Below are positions 17,338 through 27,316 of a DNA stretch of 64,000 nt, in pieces. A program made the translations under genes and the position numbers. Position 1 is the first letter of the stretch. Each line of letters begins with the position of its first letter. The notes under the pieces were generated by a model, which was not told the DNA's origin, made no database searches, and worked only from the letters and a program-made list of their open reading frames with translations. The stretch lies in contig NZ_CP054861.1 in assembly GCF_013459645.1 (NCBI RefSeq), positions 2,096,001-2,160,000 on the forward strand, in the 5' to 3' direction. The stretch is from Martelella sp. NC20. Its GTDB lineage: Bacteria > Pseudomonadota > Alphaproteobacteria > Rhizobiales > Rhizobiaceae.

Positions 17338-18540
17338 ATGCCATCGCTTTTCAACAATGCGCTGATCGCGACCATGGCGGGGGACGCCGTGGCGAGCGAG
17401 GGCGTGCTTGCTGTTGATCAGGGTCGGATCGCCTATGTCGGTCCGGCATCCGGCCTGCCCGCCCGCTTTTCCGGCCTTGAGGCGATCGATTGCGGCGGCC
17501 GCCTGATCACTCCGGCACTGATCGATTGCCACACCCACATCGTCTATGGCGGCAGCCGGGCGAAGGAATTCGGAATGCGGCTCGAAGGCGCGTCCTACGA
17601 GGAGATCGCGCGCGCCGGCGGCGGCATCGTCTCGACCGTGACGGCCACCAATGCGCTCACCGAGGACGAACTGGTCGAGGCAGCACTTCCGCGCCTGGAT
17701 GCACTGATCGCCGAAGGCGTTGCGACCATCGAGATCAAGTCCGGCTACGGCCTCAACATCGATGCCGAAATGAAGATGCTGCGCGCCGCCCGCAGGCTTG
17801 CAGCACGGCGTCCAGTGCGGATCGTGACCACCTGGCTTGCCGCCCACACCACGCCGCCCGAATACAAGGGTCGCAACGCTGCCTATATCGCGGAGGTCGC
17901 GATTGCGGGCCTCGAGGTCGCCCATGCTGAGGGTCTGGTCGATGCGGTAGACGGCTTCAGCGAGGGCATTGCGTTTTCACCCGACGAGTTGCGGCCGCTG
18001 TTTGCGCGCTCCGCGAGCCTCGGCCTGCCGGTGAAGCTCCATGCCGAGCAGCTCTCCAATCTCGGCGGCGCGAAGATGGCCGCCGCCTTTGGTGCGCTCT
18101 CTGCCGATCACATCGAATATCTCGACGAGGACGGCGTGGCGGCGATGGCGAAAGCCGGCACGGTCGGCGTGCTGCTTCCCGGCGCTTACTACACGTTGCG
18201 GGAAAGGCAGGTCCCGCCGGTTGCCGCGCTACGCGCGCATGGCGTCGCCATCGCGCTTGCGAGCGACTGCAACCCCGGCACCTCGCCGCTGACATCGCTG
18301 CTTCTGACCATGAACATGGGCGCGACCCTGTTCGGTCTCACCGTCGCCGAATGCCTCACAGGCGTCACGGCGAACGCTGCCCGCGCGCTCGGCCTTCTCG
18401 CGGAAACCGGAACGCTTGAGGTTGGCAAGTCCGCCGACATGGCGCTCTGGGACGTGTCCGATCCGGCCGAACTGGTCTATCGCATCGGCTTCAATCCGCT
18501 GAGATCGCTCTATATTCAGGGGCAGGAGGTGAACCTGTGA
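17338..18540 (+). CDS. hutI: Imidazolonepropionase
   Basis: 400 residues. It opens the imidazolone ring to give N-formimidoyl-L-glutamate (third step of histidine breakdown). It is a zinc/iron amidohydrolase: HTH at 65-67, substrate block [16 protein letters not shown], and the late ligand [17 protein letters not shown] precedes the ATG. Its TGA overlaps the hutH GTG (GTGA), so the two are translationally coupled. It is the first gene of the rightward hut operon. Confidence 0.97.
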   Translation: MPSLFNNALIATMAGDAVASEGVLAVDQGRIAYVGPASGLPARFSGLEAIDCGGRLITPALIDCHTHIVYGGSRAKEFGMRLEGASYEEIARAGGGIVSTVTATNALTEDELVEAALPRLDALIAEGVATIEIKSGYGLNIDAEMKMLRAARRLAARRPVRIVTTWLAAHTTPPEYKGRNAAYIAEVAIAGLEVAHAEGLVDAVDGFSEGIAFSPDELRPLFARSASLGLPVKLHAEQLSNLGGAKMAAAFGALSADHIEYLDEDGVAAMAKAGTVGVLLPGAYYTLRERQVPPVAALRAHGVAIALASDCNPGTSPLTSLLLTMNMGATLFGLTVAECLTGVTANAARALGLLAETGTLEVGKSADMALWDVSDPAELVYRIGFNPLRSLYIQGQEVNL

Positions 18541-20072
18541 CTATCGTCCTGAAGCCCGGCAGCGTCACGCTCGCGACGCTGGAAGGCATCTATCGCAGTG
18601 ATACGCCCGTGCGACTGGACCCGTCATGCGACGCCGCCATCGAAAAGGCCGCTGCTCGTATTGCCCAGATCGCCGCCGGCAATGCGCCGGTCTATGGCAT
18701 CAATACCGGCTTCGGAAAGCTCGCCTCGATCAAGATCGATGCCGCCGATACCGCGACCCTGCAGCGCAACCTGATCCTGTCACATTGCTGCGGCGTCGGC
18801 GCGCCGCTCGATGACAGCATCGTCCGGCTGATCATGGCGCTGAAGCTGATCTCGCTCGGCCGGGGCGCGTCCGGCGTGCGGCTGCAACTCGTGCGCCTGA
18901 TCGAGGGGATGCTGGAAAAGCGCGTCACGCCGGTCATTCCCGAAAAGGGCTCGGTCGGCGCCTCCGGCGACCTTGCGCCGCTTGCTCATATGGCAGCCGT
19001 GATGATGGGCGAGGGCGAGGCGGTTTTCGAGGGCGAGCGGCTTTCCGGAGGTGCTGCGCTTGAAAAGGCCGGTCTTGCGCCGGTGCGGCTTGCCGCCAAG
19101 GAGGGATTGGCGCTGATCAATGGCACGCAGGTTTCCACGGCGTTGGCGCTCGCCGGCCTGTTCCGCGCCTTCCGTTGCGCCCAGACGGCACTGGTCACCG
19201 GCGCGCTGTCCACCGACGCGGCGATGGGCTCACCGGCGCCGTTTCATCCCGATATCCATACTCTGCGCGGCCATCAGGGCCAGATCGATGCGGCCGCAAG
19301 CCTCCGCGCGCTTCTCGAAGGTTCCGAGATCCGCGTCTCCCATATCGAGGGCGACGAACGGGTGCAGGACCCTTACTGCATCCGCTGCCAGCCGCAGGTC
19401 GAAGGCGCCTGCCTCGATCTCCTGCGCCAGGCCGGACGCACGCTTGAAATCGAGGCCAATGCCGCCACCGACAATCCGCTGGTGCTGTCCGACGACAGCG
19501 TCGTGTCCGGCGGCAATTTCCATGCCGAGCCGGTGGCGTTTGCCGCCGACCAGATCGCGCTCGCCGTCTGCGAGATCGGCGCGATCGCGCAGCGGCGGAT
19601 CGCGCTGCTGGTGGACCCGGCGCTCTCCTTCGGCCTGCCGGCCTTCCTGTCGAGAAAGCCGGGGCTCAATTCCGGCCTGATGATCGCCGAGGTGACATCG
19701 GCGGCGCTGATGAGCGAGAACAAGCAGATGTCCCATCCAGCCTCGGTCGATTCGACCCCGACATCCGCCAATCAGGAAGACCATGTGTCGATGGCCTGCC
19801 ATGGCGCGCGCCGGCTTCTGGCGATGACCGAGAACCTCAGCCATATCATCGGCATAGAGGCGCTCTGCGGTGCGCAGGGCGTGGAACTGCGCGCGCCGCT
19901 CGCGACCAGCCCCGCGTTGCAAAGGGCGATCGCCGCGTTGCGCAGGCTCGTTCCCGCGCTTGAGGAAGACCGCTATATGGCCGGCGATCTGGAAAAGGCG
20001 GCAAATGCGGTGCATGACGGCGTGCTGATCGACGCGGTCGGGGCGGGGGTGCTGCCGGAGATCGCGGCGTGA
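18537..20072 (+). CDS. hutH: Histidine ammonia-lyase
   Basis: 511 residues. It eliminates ammonia from L-histidine to give urocanate. The Ala142-Ser143-Gly144 triplet inside [15 protein letters not shown] forms the MIO electrophile. [10 protein letters not shown] (53-62) and the C-terminal [13 protein letters not shown] are also present. The GTG start at 18537 follows AGGAGGT by 6 nt and overlaps the hutI stop. A 146-bp repeat lies just after the stop, before hutG. Confidence 0.98.
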   Translation: MTIVLKPGSVTLATLEGIYRSDTPVRLDPSCDAAIEKAAARIAQIAAGNAPVYGINTGFGKLASIKIDAADTATLQRNLILSHCCGVGAPLDDSIVRLIMALKLISLGRGASGVRLQLVRLIEGMLEKRVTPVIPEKGSVGASGDLAPLAHMAAVMMGEGEAVFEGERLSGGAALEKAGLAPVRLAAKEGLALINGTQVSTALALAGLFRAFRCAQTALVTGALSTDAAMGSPAPFHPDIHTLRGHQGQIDAAASLRALLEGSEIRVSHIEGDERVQDPYCIRCQPQVEGACLDLLRQAGRTLEIEANAATDNPLVLSDDSVVSGGNFHAEPVAFAADQIALAVCEIGAIAQRRIALLVDPALSFGLPAFLSRKPGLNSGLMIAEVTSAALMSENKQMSHPASVDSTPTSANQEDHVSMACHGARRLLAMTENLSHIIGIEALCGAQGVELRAPLATSPALQRAIAALRRLVPALEEDRYMAGDLEKAANAVHDGVLIDAVGAGVLPEIAA

Positions 20073-20094
20073 GGCTTTTCCCTGTTCCATCTCC

Positions 20095-20240
20095 GCCCCT
20101 CACCCGGCGCATGCGCGCCACCCTCTCCCCCGCGGGGCGAGGGGGAGCAAGCAACCGGCGCTGGAGAATGCAGACAGGCAATGCCACTCAGTTTTCCCCT
20201 TCTCCCCCTGGGGAGAAGGTGGCCGAAGGCCGGATGAGGG
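20095..20240. repeat. Inverted-arm intergenic repeat, family B copy 1
   Basis: Opens CCCTCACCCGGCGC and closes GGCCGGATGAGGG, with GC-rich inner hairpins (CTCCCCC...GGGGGAG and CTTCTCCCC...GGGGAGAAG). The second copy is at 22799-22954. It separates hutH from hutG and could be a processing or attenuation structure within the operon. Confidence 0.8.
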
Positions 20241-20283
20241 TAGGCGACGATTGCCATAAATTCAGACAGAGGAATACTTTCCC

Positions 20284-21087
20284 ATGACCGACCCCGTCAT
20301 CGTCAAAAAGGGCATATCGCCCGTCATCCTCGGCTTGCCGCACACGGGTACGCATGTTCCGCCGGATATTGAGGCCCGGCTCAACGACAATGGCCGCCTG
20401 CTCGCCGATACCGACTGGCATGTCGACCGGCTCTATGACGGGCTGCTTGCCGACGTGACCACGGTGAAGGCCACCTTCCACCGCTACGTGATCGACGCCA
20501 ACCGCGATCCGGAAGGCGTCAGCCTCTATCCAGGCCAGAACACCACCGGACTGGTGCCGGAGACGGATTTCGACAGCAAGCCGATCTGGAAGGACGGCGA
20601 GGCGCCGACCGCGACCGATATCGCAGCGCGGCTTGAAGCGTTTCACGCGCCCTATCATGCAGCGCTTGCCGCCGAGATCGCGCGGGTCAAGGCCGAGCAC
20701 GGCATCGCCATTCTCTACGACTGCCATTCGATCCGCTCGCATATTCCCTTCTTGTTCGAAGGCAAGCTTCCGGATTTCAACATCGGCACCAATCTCGGCG
20801 TTACCTGCGCGCCCGAATTCGAGGCGGCTGCGGCAAGCGTTGTGTCGCTGGCACCCGGCCACGACCACGCCGTCAACGGCCGCTTCAAGGGCGGCTGGAC
20901 CATCCGGCATTACGGCAGGCCGGAGACCGGCGTTCACGCCATCCAGATGGAGCTTGCGCAGTCGACCCATCTTGAAAGCGAGGCCCCGCCCTTTGCCTAT
21001 GACGACCGCAAGGCGGAGGCGCTTCGCCGCCACCTGCAGGACATTCTGGAGCGGATCGAACGGCTGTCGTTCTCCGCGCGCATTTAG
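20284..21087 (+). CDS. hutG: N-formylglutamate deformylase
   Basis: 267 residues. It releases formate from N-formylglutamate to give glutamate, the last step of this hut variant. It has the N-terminal LPHTGTHVPPDI, and DCHSIRSHIPFLFEG with probable metal-binding His. AGAGGAA precedes the ATG. It follows hutH after a repeat and precedes hutU by 9 bp. Co-occurrence with hutF fixes the assignment over an arginase-like fold. Confidence 0.95.
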   Translation: MTDPVIVKKGISPVILGLPHTGTHVPPDIEARLNDNGRLLADTDWHVDRLYDGLLADVTTVKATFHRYVIDANRDPEGVSLYPGQNTTGLVPETDFDSKPIWKDGEAPTATDIAARLEAFHAPYHAALAAEIARVKAEHGIAILYDCHSIRSHIPFLFEGKLPDFNIGTNLGVTCAPEFEAAAASVVSLAPGHDHAVNGRFKGGWTIRHYGRPETGVHAIQMELAQSTHLESEAPPFAYDDRKAEALRRHLQDILERIERLSFSARI

Positions 21088-21096
21088 GAGACGAAC

Positions 21097-22773
21097 ATGA
21101 CCGACAATCCGCGACACAATGCCCGCGAAATCCATGCGCCGACCGGCACGGAGCTGAACGCCAAGAGCTGGCTCACCGAAGCGCCGCTCCGGATGCTGAT
21201 GAACAATCTCGATCCGGATGTCGCCGAAAAACCGCACGAGCTGGTGGTCTATGGCGGCATCGGCCGCGCGGCGCGCACCTGGGCCGATTTCGACCGGATC
21301 GTCGAGACGCTGAAAACGCTGGAAGATGACGAGACGCTGCTGGTGCAGTCCGGCAAGCCGGTCGGCGTGTTCCGCACCCATGCCGATGCGCCGCGCGTGC
21401 TGATCGCCAATTCCAATCTCGTGCCGCATTGGGCGAACTGGGACCATTTCCACGAGCTCGATCGCAAGGGCCTGATGATGTACGGCCAGATGACGGCCGG
21501 ATCGTGGATCTATATCGGTGCGCAGGGCATCGTGCAGGGCACTTACGAGACCTTCGTCGAGGCTGGACGCCAGCATTACGACGGCGACCTCTCGGGCAGA
21601 TGGATCCTCACCGGCGGGCTTGGCGGCATGGGCGGCGCGCAGCCGCTCGCCGCCGTCATGGCCGGCGCCTCCTGCCTTGCCGTCGAGTGCGACCCCTCCC
21701 GCATCGATTTCCGCATCCGCACCGGCTATGTCGACGAAAAGGCCAATACGCTCGATGAGGCGCTCGCCATGATCGACGCCTGGACCAAGGCGGGCGAGGC
21801 GAAGTCGGTCGGCCTCCTCGGCAACACGGCGGAGATCCTGCCGGAACTGGTGAAGCGCGGTGTGCGTCCGGATATCGTCACGGACCAGACCTCGGCGCAT
21901 GACCCCATCAACGGCTACCTGCCCGCCGGCTGGAGCCTTGGCGAATGGCGCGACAAGGCCGAGCGCGATCCGAAGGCGGTCGAAAAGGCCGCACGGGCCT
22001 CGATGCGCACCCATGTGGAGGCGATGCTGGCCTTCCACGACAGGGGCATTCCGACCGTCGATTATGGCAACAATATCCGCCAGATGGCCAAGGAAGAGGG
22101 CTGCGAGCGGGCTTTCGATTTCCCCGGCTTCGTGCCGGCCTATATCCGCCCGCTGTTCTGCCGGGGCATCGGCCCGTTCCGCTGGGTGGCACTTTCCGGC
22201 GATCCGGAGGACATCTACAGGACCGACCGGAAGGTCAAGGAACTGCTGCCGGACAATCATCACCTGCACAACTGGCTGGACATGGCCCGTGAGCGCATCC
22301 ATTTCCAGGGCCTGCCGGCGCGGATCTGCTGGGTCGGCCTTGGCGATCGCCACCGCCTCGGCCTCGCCTTCAACGAAATGGTGAAGAATGGCGAGCTGAA
22401 GGCGCCGATTGTCATCGGCCGCGATCATCTCGACAGCGGTTCCGTCGCCTCGCCGAACCGCGAGACCGAGGCCATGCGGGACGGTTCCGACGCCGTTTCC
22501 GACTGGCCGTTGCTGAACGCTCTTCTGAACACCGCCTCCGGCGCCACCTGGGTGTCGCTGCATCACGGCGGCGGCGTCGGCATGGGCTTTTCCCAGCATG
22601 CCGGCATGGTGATCTGCTGCGACGGTACGGATGACGCCGCGCGGCGCATCGGCCGCGTGCTGTGGAACGATCCGGCCACCGGCGTCATGCGCCATGCCGA
22701 TGCCGGCTACGACATCGCCGTCGACCATGCGCAGAAGATGGGGCTCAGGCTTCCGGGCATTCTCGGGAACTGA
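21097..22773 (+). CDS. hutU: Urocanate hydratase
   Basis: 558 residues, the normal length. It hydrates urocanate to imidazolonepropionate using tightly bound NAD+. Blocks include [13 protein letters not shown] (Rossmann glycines), a [13 protein letters not shown] stretch, [18 protein letters not shown] and [20 protein letters not shown] precedes the ATG. It closes the enzyme part of the hut operon and is followed by the second family B repeat and then the ABC importer. Confidence 0.98.
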   Translation: MTDNPRHNAREIHAPTGTELNAKSWLTEAPLRMLMNNLDPDVAEKPHELVVYGGIGRAARTWADFDRIVETLKTLEDDETLLVQSGKPVGVFRTHADAPRVLIANSNLVPHWANWDHFHELDRKGLMMYGQMTAGSWIYIGAQGIVQGTYETFVEAGRQHYDGDLSGRWILTGGLGGMGGAQPLAAVMAGASCLAVECDPSRIDFRIRTGYVDEKANTLDEALAMIDAWTKAGEAKSVGLLGNTAEILPELVKRGVRPDIVTDQTSAHDPINGYLPAGWSLGEWRDKAERDPKAVEKAARASMRTHVEAMLAFHDRGIPTVDYGNNIRQMAKEEGCERAFDFPGFVPAYIRPLFCRGIGPFRWVALSGDPEDIYRTDRKVKELLPDNHHLHNWLDMARERIHFQGLPARICWVGLGDRHRLGLAFNEMVKNGELKAPIVIGRDHLDSGSVASPNRETEAMRDGSDAVSDWPLLNALLNTASGATWVSLHHGGGVGMGFSQHAGMVICCDGTDDAARRIGRVLWNDPATGVMRHADAGYDIAVDHAQKMGLRLPGILGN

Positions 22774-22798
22774 GGCGGAACGCAAGCGCTGGGGGTCC

Positions 22799-22954
22799 GC
22801 CCCTCACCCGGCGCGTTCGCGCCACCCTCTCCCCTGCGGGGCGAGGGGGAGCAAGCAGCTATCGCGGAGACAAGCGGACGGGCAATGCCGTGCCGGCCTC
22901 CCCTTCTCCACCTTCTCCCCTTGGGGGAGAAGGTGGCCAAAGGCCGGATGAGGG
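22799..22954. repeat. Inverted-arm intergenic repeat, family B copy 2
   Basis: Same arms as 20095-20240 (CCCTCACCCGGCGC at the left, GGCCGGATGAGGG at the right). It occupies most of the gap between hutU and the importer genes. With copy 1 it brackets hutG-hutU. Confidence 0.8.
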
Positions 22955-22969
22955 CAAGCCGGTTTAATA

Positions 22970-22979
22970 TGTCTAGACA
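22970..22979. promoter_or_regulatory. Possible second HutC half-type site before the importer
   Basis: The palindrome TGTCTAGACA shares the TGT-N4-ACA frame of the hutF/hutI operator. It lies 74 bp before the binding-protein ATG, after the repeat, where a separate promoter for importer-hutC would be expected. Confidence 0.4.
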
Positions 22980-23053
22980 ACAAAACCGAAACGCGACTAG
23001 ACTGGCGACCTCGCAACAAGGGCGGTTACGCCCGCATAAGAGGGGTTCTTCAC

Positions 23054-23998
23054 ATGAAATTGCTAGCAGCTACCGCAATCGCAGCGCTCGCCGTCGCATC
23101 CGCCGCGCATGCGCAGGAAACCAAGGTCGCCATCGGCCTATCCGGCTGGACCGGCTTCGCACCGCTGACGCTGGCCAAGGAGGCCGGGATTTTCGAGAAG
23201 AACGGACTTGATGTCGATCTCATCAAGATCCCGCAGGCAAGCCGCCATCTGGCGCTCGCTTCGGGAGACATCCAGTGCGCGGCGACCACCGTTGAAACCT
23301 GGATCGTCTGGGCCGCCGCCGGCGTGCCGACAACGCAGATCTTCCAGCTCGACAAGTCCCACGGCGCCGACGGCATGGTGGTGCGCGGCGATATCGAGAC
23401 CATCGCCGACCTGAAGGGCAAGACCGTCGCCGCCTCCGCGCCCGGCACCTCGCCCTATTTCTATCTCGCCTGGATCCTCAAGGAAAACGGCATGACGATG
23501 GACGACGTCAAGGTCGTCAATCTCGAGCCGGGTCCGGCCGCCCAGGCCTTCATTGCCGGCCAGAACGACGCCGCGATGACCTATGAGCCCTACCTTTCCT
23601 CCGTCCGCGAAGCGCCCGATGCTGGCAAGATCATCGCCACCACGCTGGATTATCCGGCGGTTATGGACACGTTCGGCTGCACGCCGGCCTTCCTCGAAGA
23701 CAACCCGGACGCCGCCAAGGCGCTTGCCACGTCCTATTATGAAGCGCTGGACATGATCGCCGCGGAACCGGAAAAATCCTATGAGATCATGGGGGCCGAT
23801 GTGAACCAGACCGGCGAGGCGTTCGCCGGCTCGGCGCAGTATCTCGAATGGCAGGACCGCGATGCAGCGATCGCCTTCTTCGGCGGCGAGTTCAACGATT
23901 TCTCTGCCGATGCCGCGCAATTGCTGCTCGAAGCCGGCGTGATCCGCGAAATGCCGGACCTGACGACGCTCGCCGATCCGTCGTTTATTCAGGAGTGA
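23054..23998 (+). CDS. ABC transporter substrate-binding protein, NMT1/TauA-like
   Basis: 314 residues with a clear Sec signal (about 1-21, ending AAHAQE), so it is periplasmic. The fold is of the nitrate/sulfonate/THI5 group: VAIGLSGWTGFAPLTLAKEAGIFEK, a KGKTVAASAPGTSPYF loop and QNDAAMTYEP. It is the first of three importer genes placed between hutU and hutC. Histidine, urocanate or a related imidazole is an inference from that context. The family itself binds nitrate, taurine, pyrimidines and others. Confidence 0.85.
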   Translation: MKLLAATAIAALAVASAAHAQETKVAIGLSGWTGFAPLTLAKEAGIFEKNGLDVDLIKIPQASRHLALASGDIQCAATTVETWIVWAAAGVPTTQIFQLDKSHGADGMVVRGDIETIADLKGKTVAASAPGTSPYFYLAWILKENGMTMDDVKVVNLEPGPAAQAFIAGQNDAAMTYEPYLSSVREAPDAGKIIATTLDYPAVMDTFGCTPAFLEDNPDAAKALATSYYEALDMIAAEPEKSYEIMGADVNQTGEAFAGSAQYLEWQDRDAAIAFFGGEFNDFSADAAQLLLEAGVIREMPDLTTLADPSFIQE

Positions 23999-24035
23999 GC
24001 GGAGCCGTTTTCCGCGCAGTCTCTTCCACACGCCC

Positions 24036-24177
24036 GTCATCCTCGGGCTTGACCCGAGGATCTAACCACGTTGCCGAGCGGGCTGCGTGGGTTTGTTCAA
24101 GTCGGGACTCCCTGTGCAAACGGGCCTCCGCTCGTGGGGGAAGGTGATTGGATCCTCGGGTCAAGCCCGAGGATGAC
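24036..24177. repeat. 142-bp element with exact 27-bp inverted ends
   Basis: Positions 24036-24062 are the exact reverse complement of 24151-24177. Each arm itself contains CCTCGGG-CTTGA-CCCGAGG. It lies between the binding protein and permease genes. This type of repeat is frequent between genes in Rhizobiales. A degraded half appears near 60321-60351. Confidence 0.8.
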
Positions 24178-24288
24178 GCAGAACGGGAGGGAGGGCTTTT
24201 CGCAAACGAGGTCTTCCCCGTCTGAAATTGAATTATATGCCTGTGACGAAATACCGATGGCATCGTCATCCCAAAACACGGAGACCCG

Positions 24289-25062
24289 ATGAAACCGCTT
24301 GAGCCTATCAGCCCGGGACTCCGATTGTCCCTCGGTATCCTGTTCTTCGTGATCTTCTTTGCCGGCTGGTCGTTCGCGACCTTTGGCGGGTTCGTGTCGA
24401 AGACGTTTCTCGCCGATCCGATCACCATGATGAAGGATGGCTGGTGGCTGCTGTCGAAGCGCGGTTTCCTCGGCGATATCGGCATCACGGTCTGGCGCGT
24501 TGTCGGCGGGTTTGTGGTTGCGTCGGCCATTGCCGTTCCTGTCGGCATTGCGATGGGCGCCTACAAGCCGATCGAGGCACTGCTTGAGCCGTTCGTCTCG
24601 TTTGCCCGCTACCTTCCGGCCTCCGCCTTCGTGCCGCTCCTGATCCTGTGGGCTGGCATCGGGGAAATGCAGAAGCTGCTGGTGATCTTCATCGGCGCGG
24701 TGTTCCAGATCATCCTGATGGTCGCCGTTTATGTCGCCAATACAAGGCGCGATCTCGTCGAGGCCGCCTATACGCTCGGGGCCAGCGACAGGGGTGTCGT
24801 TCGAAGGGTGCTGCTGCCGGCCTCCGCGCCGGATATCGCCGAGACGCTGCGGCTGGTGCTCGGCTGGGCCTGGACCTATGTCATCGTTGCCGAACTGATC
24901 GGCGCATCGTCCGGCATCGGCTACATGATCATCAATTCGCAGGCGCTGATGGCGACCGGGCAGATCATCTTCGGCATCATCGTCATCGGCGTGATCGGCC
25001 TGATCTCGGACTTTGCCTTCAAGCTGGCGAACCGCCACCTGTTCGCCTGGAGGTTCGCATGA
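24289..25062 (+). CDS. ABC transporter permease, SsuC/TauC-like
   Basis: 257 residues with about six membrane helices. The EAA loop reads EAAYTLGASDRGVVRRVLLP, where the ATPase docks. It is a BPD_transp_1 permease of the nitrate/taurine group. The start follows CGGAG. Its TGA overlaps the ATPase ATG (ATGA), so the two are coupled. It works with the binding protein 290 bp upstream. Confidence 0.88.
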   Translation: MKPLEPISPGLRLSLGILFFVIFFAGWSFATFGGFVSKTFLADPITMMKDGWWLLSKRGFLGDIGITVWRVVGGFVVASAIAVPVGIAMGAYKPIEALLEPFVSFARYLPASAFVPLLILWAGIGEMQKLLVIFIGAVFQIILMVAVYVANTRRDLVEAAYTLGASDRGVVRRVLLPASAPDIAETLRLVLGWAWTYVIVAELIGASSGIGYMIINSQALMATGQIIFGIIVIGVIGLISDFAFKLANRHLFAWRFA

Positions 25063-25850
25063 GCGCGCCCGAGCTTGAGGTCAGGGGCGTCTCGCGGGTG
25101 TTTCCCGGACGGCGCGGGGCAAAGCCGGTCCAGGCGCTGTCGCCGACCGACCTGACGCTGGAAAAGAACGATTTCGTCACCATCCTCGGCCCTTCCGGCT
25201 GCGGCAAGTCGACCCTGCTGCGCATCGTCGCGGGGCTTGACCGGCCGACCACCGGCACAGTCTATCTGGAGGGTAAGGAAATTCGCGGGCCAGGGGCCGA
25301 TCGCGGCATGGTGTTCCAGTCCTATACGCTGTTTCCCTGGCTGACGATCCGCGAGAATGTCGGTTTCGGCCTGCGTGAAAAGGGCATGAAAACGTCTGCC
25401 ATCAAGGAGATAGTCGATCTCTATCTCGCCCGTGTCGGCCTTTCGGCCTTTGCCGAGCACTGGCCGAAGCAGCTCTCGGGCGGCATGCAGCAGCGCACCG
25501 CGATCGCCCGCGCGCTCGCCAACGAACCCAAGATCCTGCTGCTCGACGAGCCCTTCGGCGCGCTCGACAACCAGACCCGCGGGCTGATGCAGGAATTGCT
25601 GCTCGGCATCTGGGAGCGGGAGAAGAAGACGGTGATCTTCGTCACCCATGATATCGAGGAAGCGGTGTTCATGGCCTCGCGGGTGGTCACCATGTCGGCG
25701 CGGCCGGGGCGGATTTCCTCGGTGACGCCGGTCGATTTCCCGCATCCGCGCGACTATCGCCTCAAGGCCGATCCGGAATTCGCCAGGCTCCGGATGCAGC
25801 TTACCGAGGAGATCCGGGCCGAGGTGATCGCGGCGGCGAGCCGGGGCTGA
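25059..25850 (+). CDS. ABC transporter ATP-binding protein, SsuB/TauB-like
   Basis: 263 residues. Walker A GPSGCGKST (44-52), Q-loop VFQSYTLFPW, signature LSGGMQQRTAIARAL and Walker B ILLLDEPFGALD are all intact. The ATG at 25059 overlaps the permease stop. A long upstream frame back to 24648 is read-through of the permease in another frame. It completes the three-gene importer before hutC. Confidence 0.93.
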   Translation: MSAPELEVRGVSRVFPGRRGAKPVQALSPTDLTLEKNDFVTILGPSGCGKSTLLRIVAGLDRPTTGTVYLEGKEIRGPGADRGMVFQSYTLFPWLTIRENVGFGLREKGMKTSAIKEIVDLYLARVGLSAFAEHWPKQLSGGMQQRTAIARALANEPKILLLDEPFGALDNQTRGLMQELLLGIWEREKKTVIFVTHDIEEAVFMASRVVTMSARPGRISSVTPVDFPHPRDYRLKADPEFARLRMQLTEEIRAEVIAAASRG

Positions 25851-25852
25851 GG

Positions 25853-26590
25853 ATGGCCAGGGAAGGCGAAGACCGTCCGCTCGCGCTTCATGCCCGCATC
25901 GAGCAGGAAGTGGAAAACCGGATTCTCTCCGGTGAGTGGCCGCCGGGCACGCGCATACCCTTCGAGCACGAACTGACGACGCAATACGGCTGCTCGCGGA
26001 TGACGGTCAACAAGGCGCTGTCCGAGCTCGTGAAAAAGGGCCTGATCGAGCGCCGCCGCAAGTCGGGTTCCTATGTCCGCCAGCCGGAAGTGCTGTCCGC
26101 CGTCATGGAAATCCATCAACTTGAACGCGAGGTACGGGCGCTTGGCCTCGCCTATGATTTCCGGCTGGTCGAGCGCGCCAGCCGGGGCGCGAACGATGCG
26201 GACCGCCGCCGGCTGCTGCTTGCAAAGCCCGACCCGGTCATTCATCTCCGCAGCCTTCACAGCGCCGGAAGTCGTCCCTTCTGCCTCGAGGACCGCCTGA
26301 TCAGCCTTGCCGAAGTGCCCCAGGCGGAAGACGCGGATTTTTCGAGGTATCCGCCGGGGTCCTGGCTTCTGGAACAGGTGCCGTGGAGTGCAGCCGAACA
26401 CCGCATCAATGCCGTCGGCGCGGGCCGCGCCGAGGTCGAACTGCTCGACCTGCGCGAGGGCACGCCCTGCCTGGTCATCGCCCGCCGCACATGGAACGCC
26501 GGCGGCTCGATCACCCAGGTCAACCTCACCTATCCCGGCGACATGCACACGCTCGTCGCCCAGTTCTCGCCCACGGGCAGGGCGGGATAG
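25853..26590 (+). CDS. hutC: Histidine utilisation repressor (GntR family)
   Basis: 245 residues. The N-terminal GntR winged HTH (about 8-75, with EHELTTQYGCSRMTVNKALSEL-type recognition) is followed by a UTRA effector domain ending ITQVNLTYPGDMHTL. In known systems HutC is released by urocanate. It begins 2 bp after the ATPase stop, so it is made with the importer. The palindrome at 17291-17308 is its probable operator. Confidence 0.92.
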   Translation: MAREGEDRPLALHARIEQEVENRILSGEWPPGTRIPFEHELTTQYGCSRMTVNKALSELVKKGLIERRRKSGSYVRQPEVLSAVMEIHQLEREVRALGLAYDFRLVERASRGANDADRRRLLLAKPDPVIHLRSLHSAGSRPFCLEDRLISLAEVPQAEDADFSRYPPGSWLLEQVPWSAAEHRINAVGAGRAEVELLDLREGTPCLVIARRTWNAGGSITQVNLTYPGDMHTLVAQFSPTGRAG

Positions 26591-26591
26591 G

Positions 26592-26635
26592 GCGCGTCCG
26601 GAAAAAGCGGATGCCGGTTTTTCGTCCGGACGCGC
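26592..26635. repeat. Palindromic intergenic element, copy 2
   Basis: Perfect 11-bp arms GCGCGTCCGGA/TCCGGACGCGC around an AAAAGCGG...CCGGTTTT core. It lies between the convergent hutC and gpmA ends and may work as a two-way terminator. Confidence 0.75.
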
Positions 26636-26657
26636 GCGCAAAAGGCCTCGCTGGCCC

Positions 26658-27293
26658 TCAGTGCGCGGCTGACATGTCGCCAAGCACGGTCTTGTCGGCA
26701 ACCGTTGAATCCGGCTTGAGCGTGTAGACCATGGGAACGCCGGTCGCCAGGTTGAGCTTCAGGATTTCCTCCTTGCTCATCCTGTCGAGGATCATCACGA
26801 GCGCGCGCAGCGAATTGCCGTGGGCGGCGACCAGCACCTTTTGGCCGCTGAGCACGCGCGGCAGGATTTCGGTGAGATAATAGGGCCATACCCGCGCGCC
26901 GGTATCCTTCAGGCTTTCGCCGCCGGGCGGCGGCACGTCGTAGGAACGGCGCCAGATATGGACCTGTTCCTCGCCCCACTTCTTGCGCGCGTCATCCTTG
27001 TTGAGACCGGCGAGGTCGCCATAGTCGCGCTCGTTGATCGCCTGGTCCCTGATGGTCTCGAGATCGCCCTGTCCGATTTCATCGAGAATGATCTGGCAGG
27101 TGCGCTGGGCGCGGATCAGGTCGGATGTGAAGGCGACGTCGAACTTTATCCCGGTCTCGGCCAGCGCCTTGCCGCCGGCATGGGCTTCGGCCACGCCCTG
27201 ATCGGTGAGGTCGGGATCCTTCCAGCCGGTGAAAAGGTTTTTCAGGTTCCATTCGCTTTGGCCGTGACGGACCAGAACCAGTGTTCCGCTCAT
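26658..27293 (-). CDS. gpmA: 2,3-bisphosphoglycerate-dependent phosphoglycerate mutase
   Basis: 211 residues, the short alphaproteobacterial form. It interconverts 3- and 2-phosphoglycerate. RHGQSEWN (9-16) carries the phospho-histidine at residue 10. [16 protein letters not shown] and [10 protein letters not shown] complete the active site. The ATG at 27293 has AAGGAA upstream. It follows dapB by 23 bp on the same strand, so the two are probably co-transcribed. Confidence 0.95.
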   Translation of the reverse strand: MSGTLVLVRHGQSEWNLKNLFTGWKDPDLTDQGVAEAHAGGKALAETGIKFDVAFTSDLIRAQRTCQIILDEIGQGDLETIRDQAINERDYGDLAGLNKDDARKKWGEEQVHIWRRSYDVPPPGGESLKDTGARVWPYYLTEILPRVLSGQKVLVAAHGNSLRALVMILDRMSKEEILKLNLATGVPMVYTLKPDSTVADKTVLGDMSAAH

Positions 27294-27316
27294 AAAATCA
27301 GTTCCTTCAAACGTTG

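Noticed and set aside
20188..22785. Minus-strand frame of 865 codons opposite hutG-hutU
   Set aside because: Antisense to two intact hut genes and their repeat; no domain.
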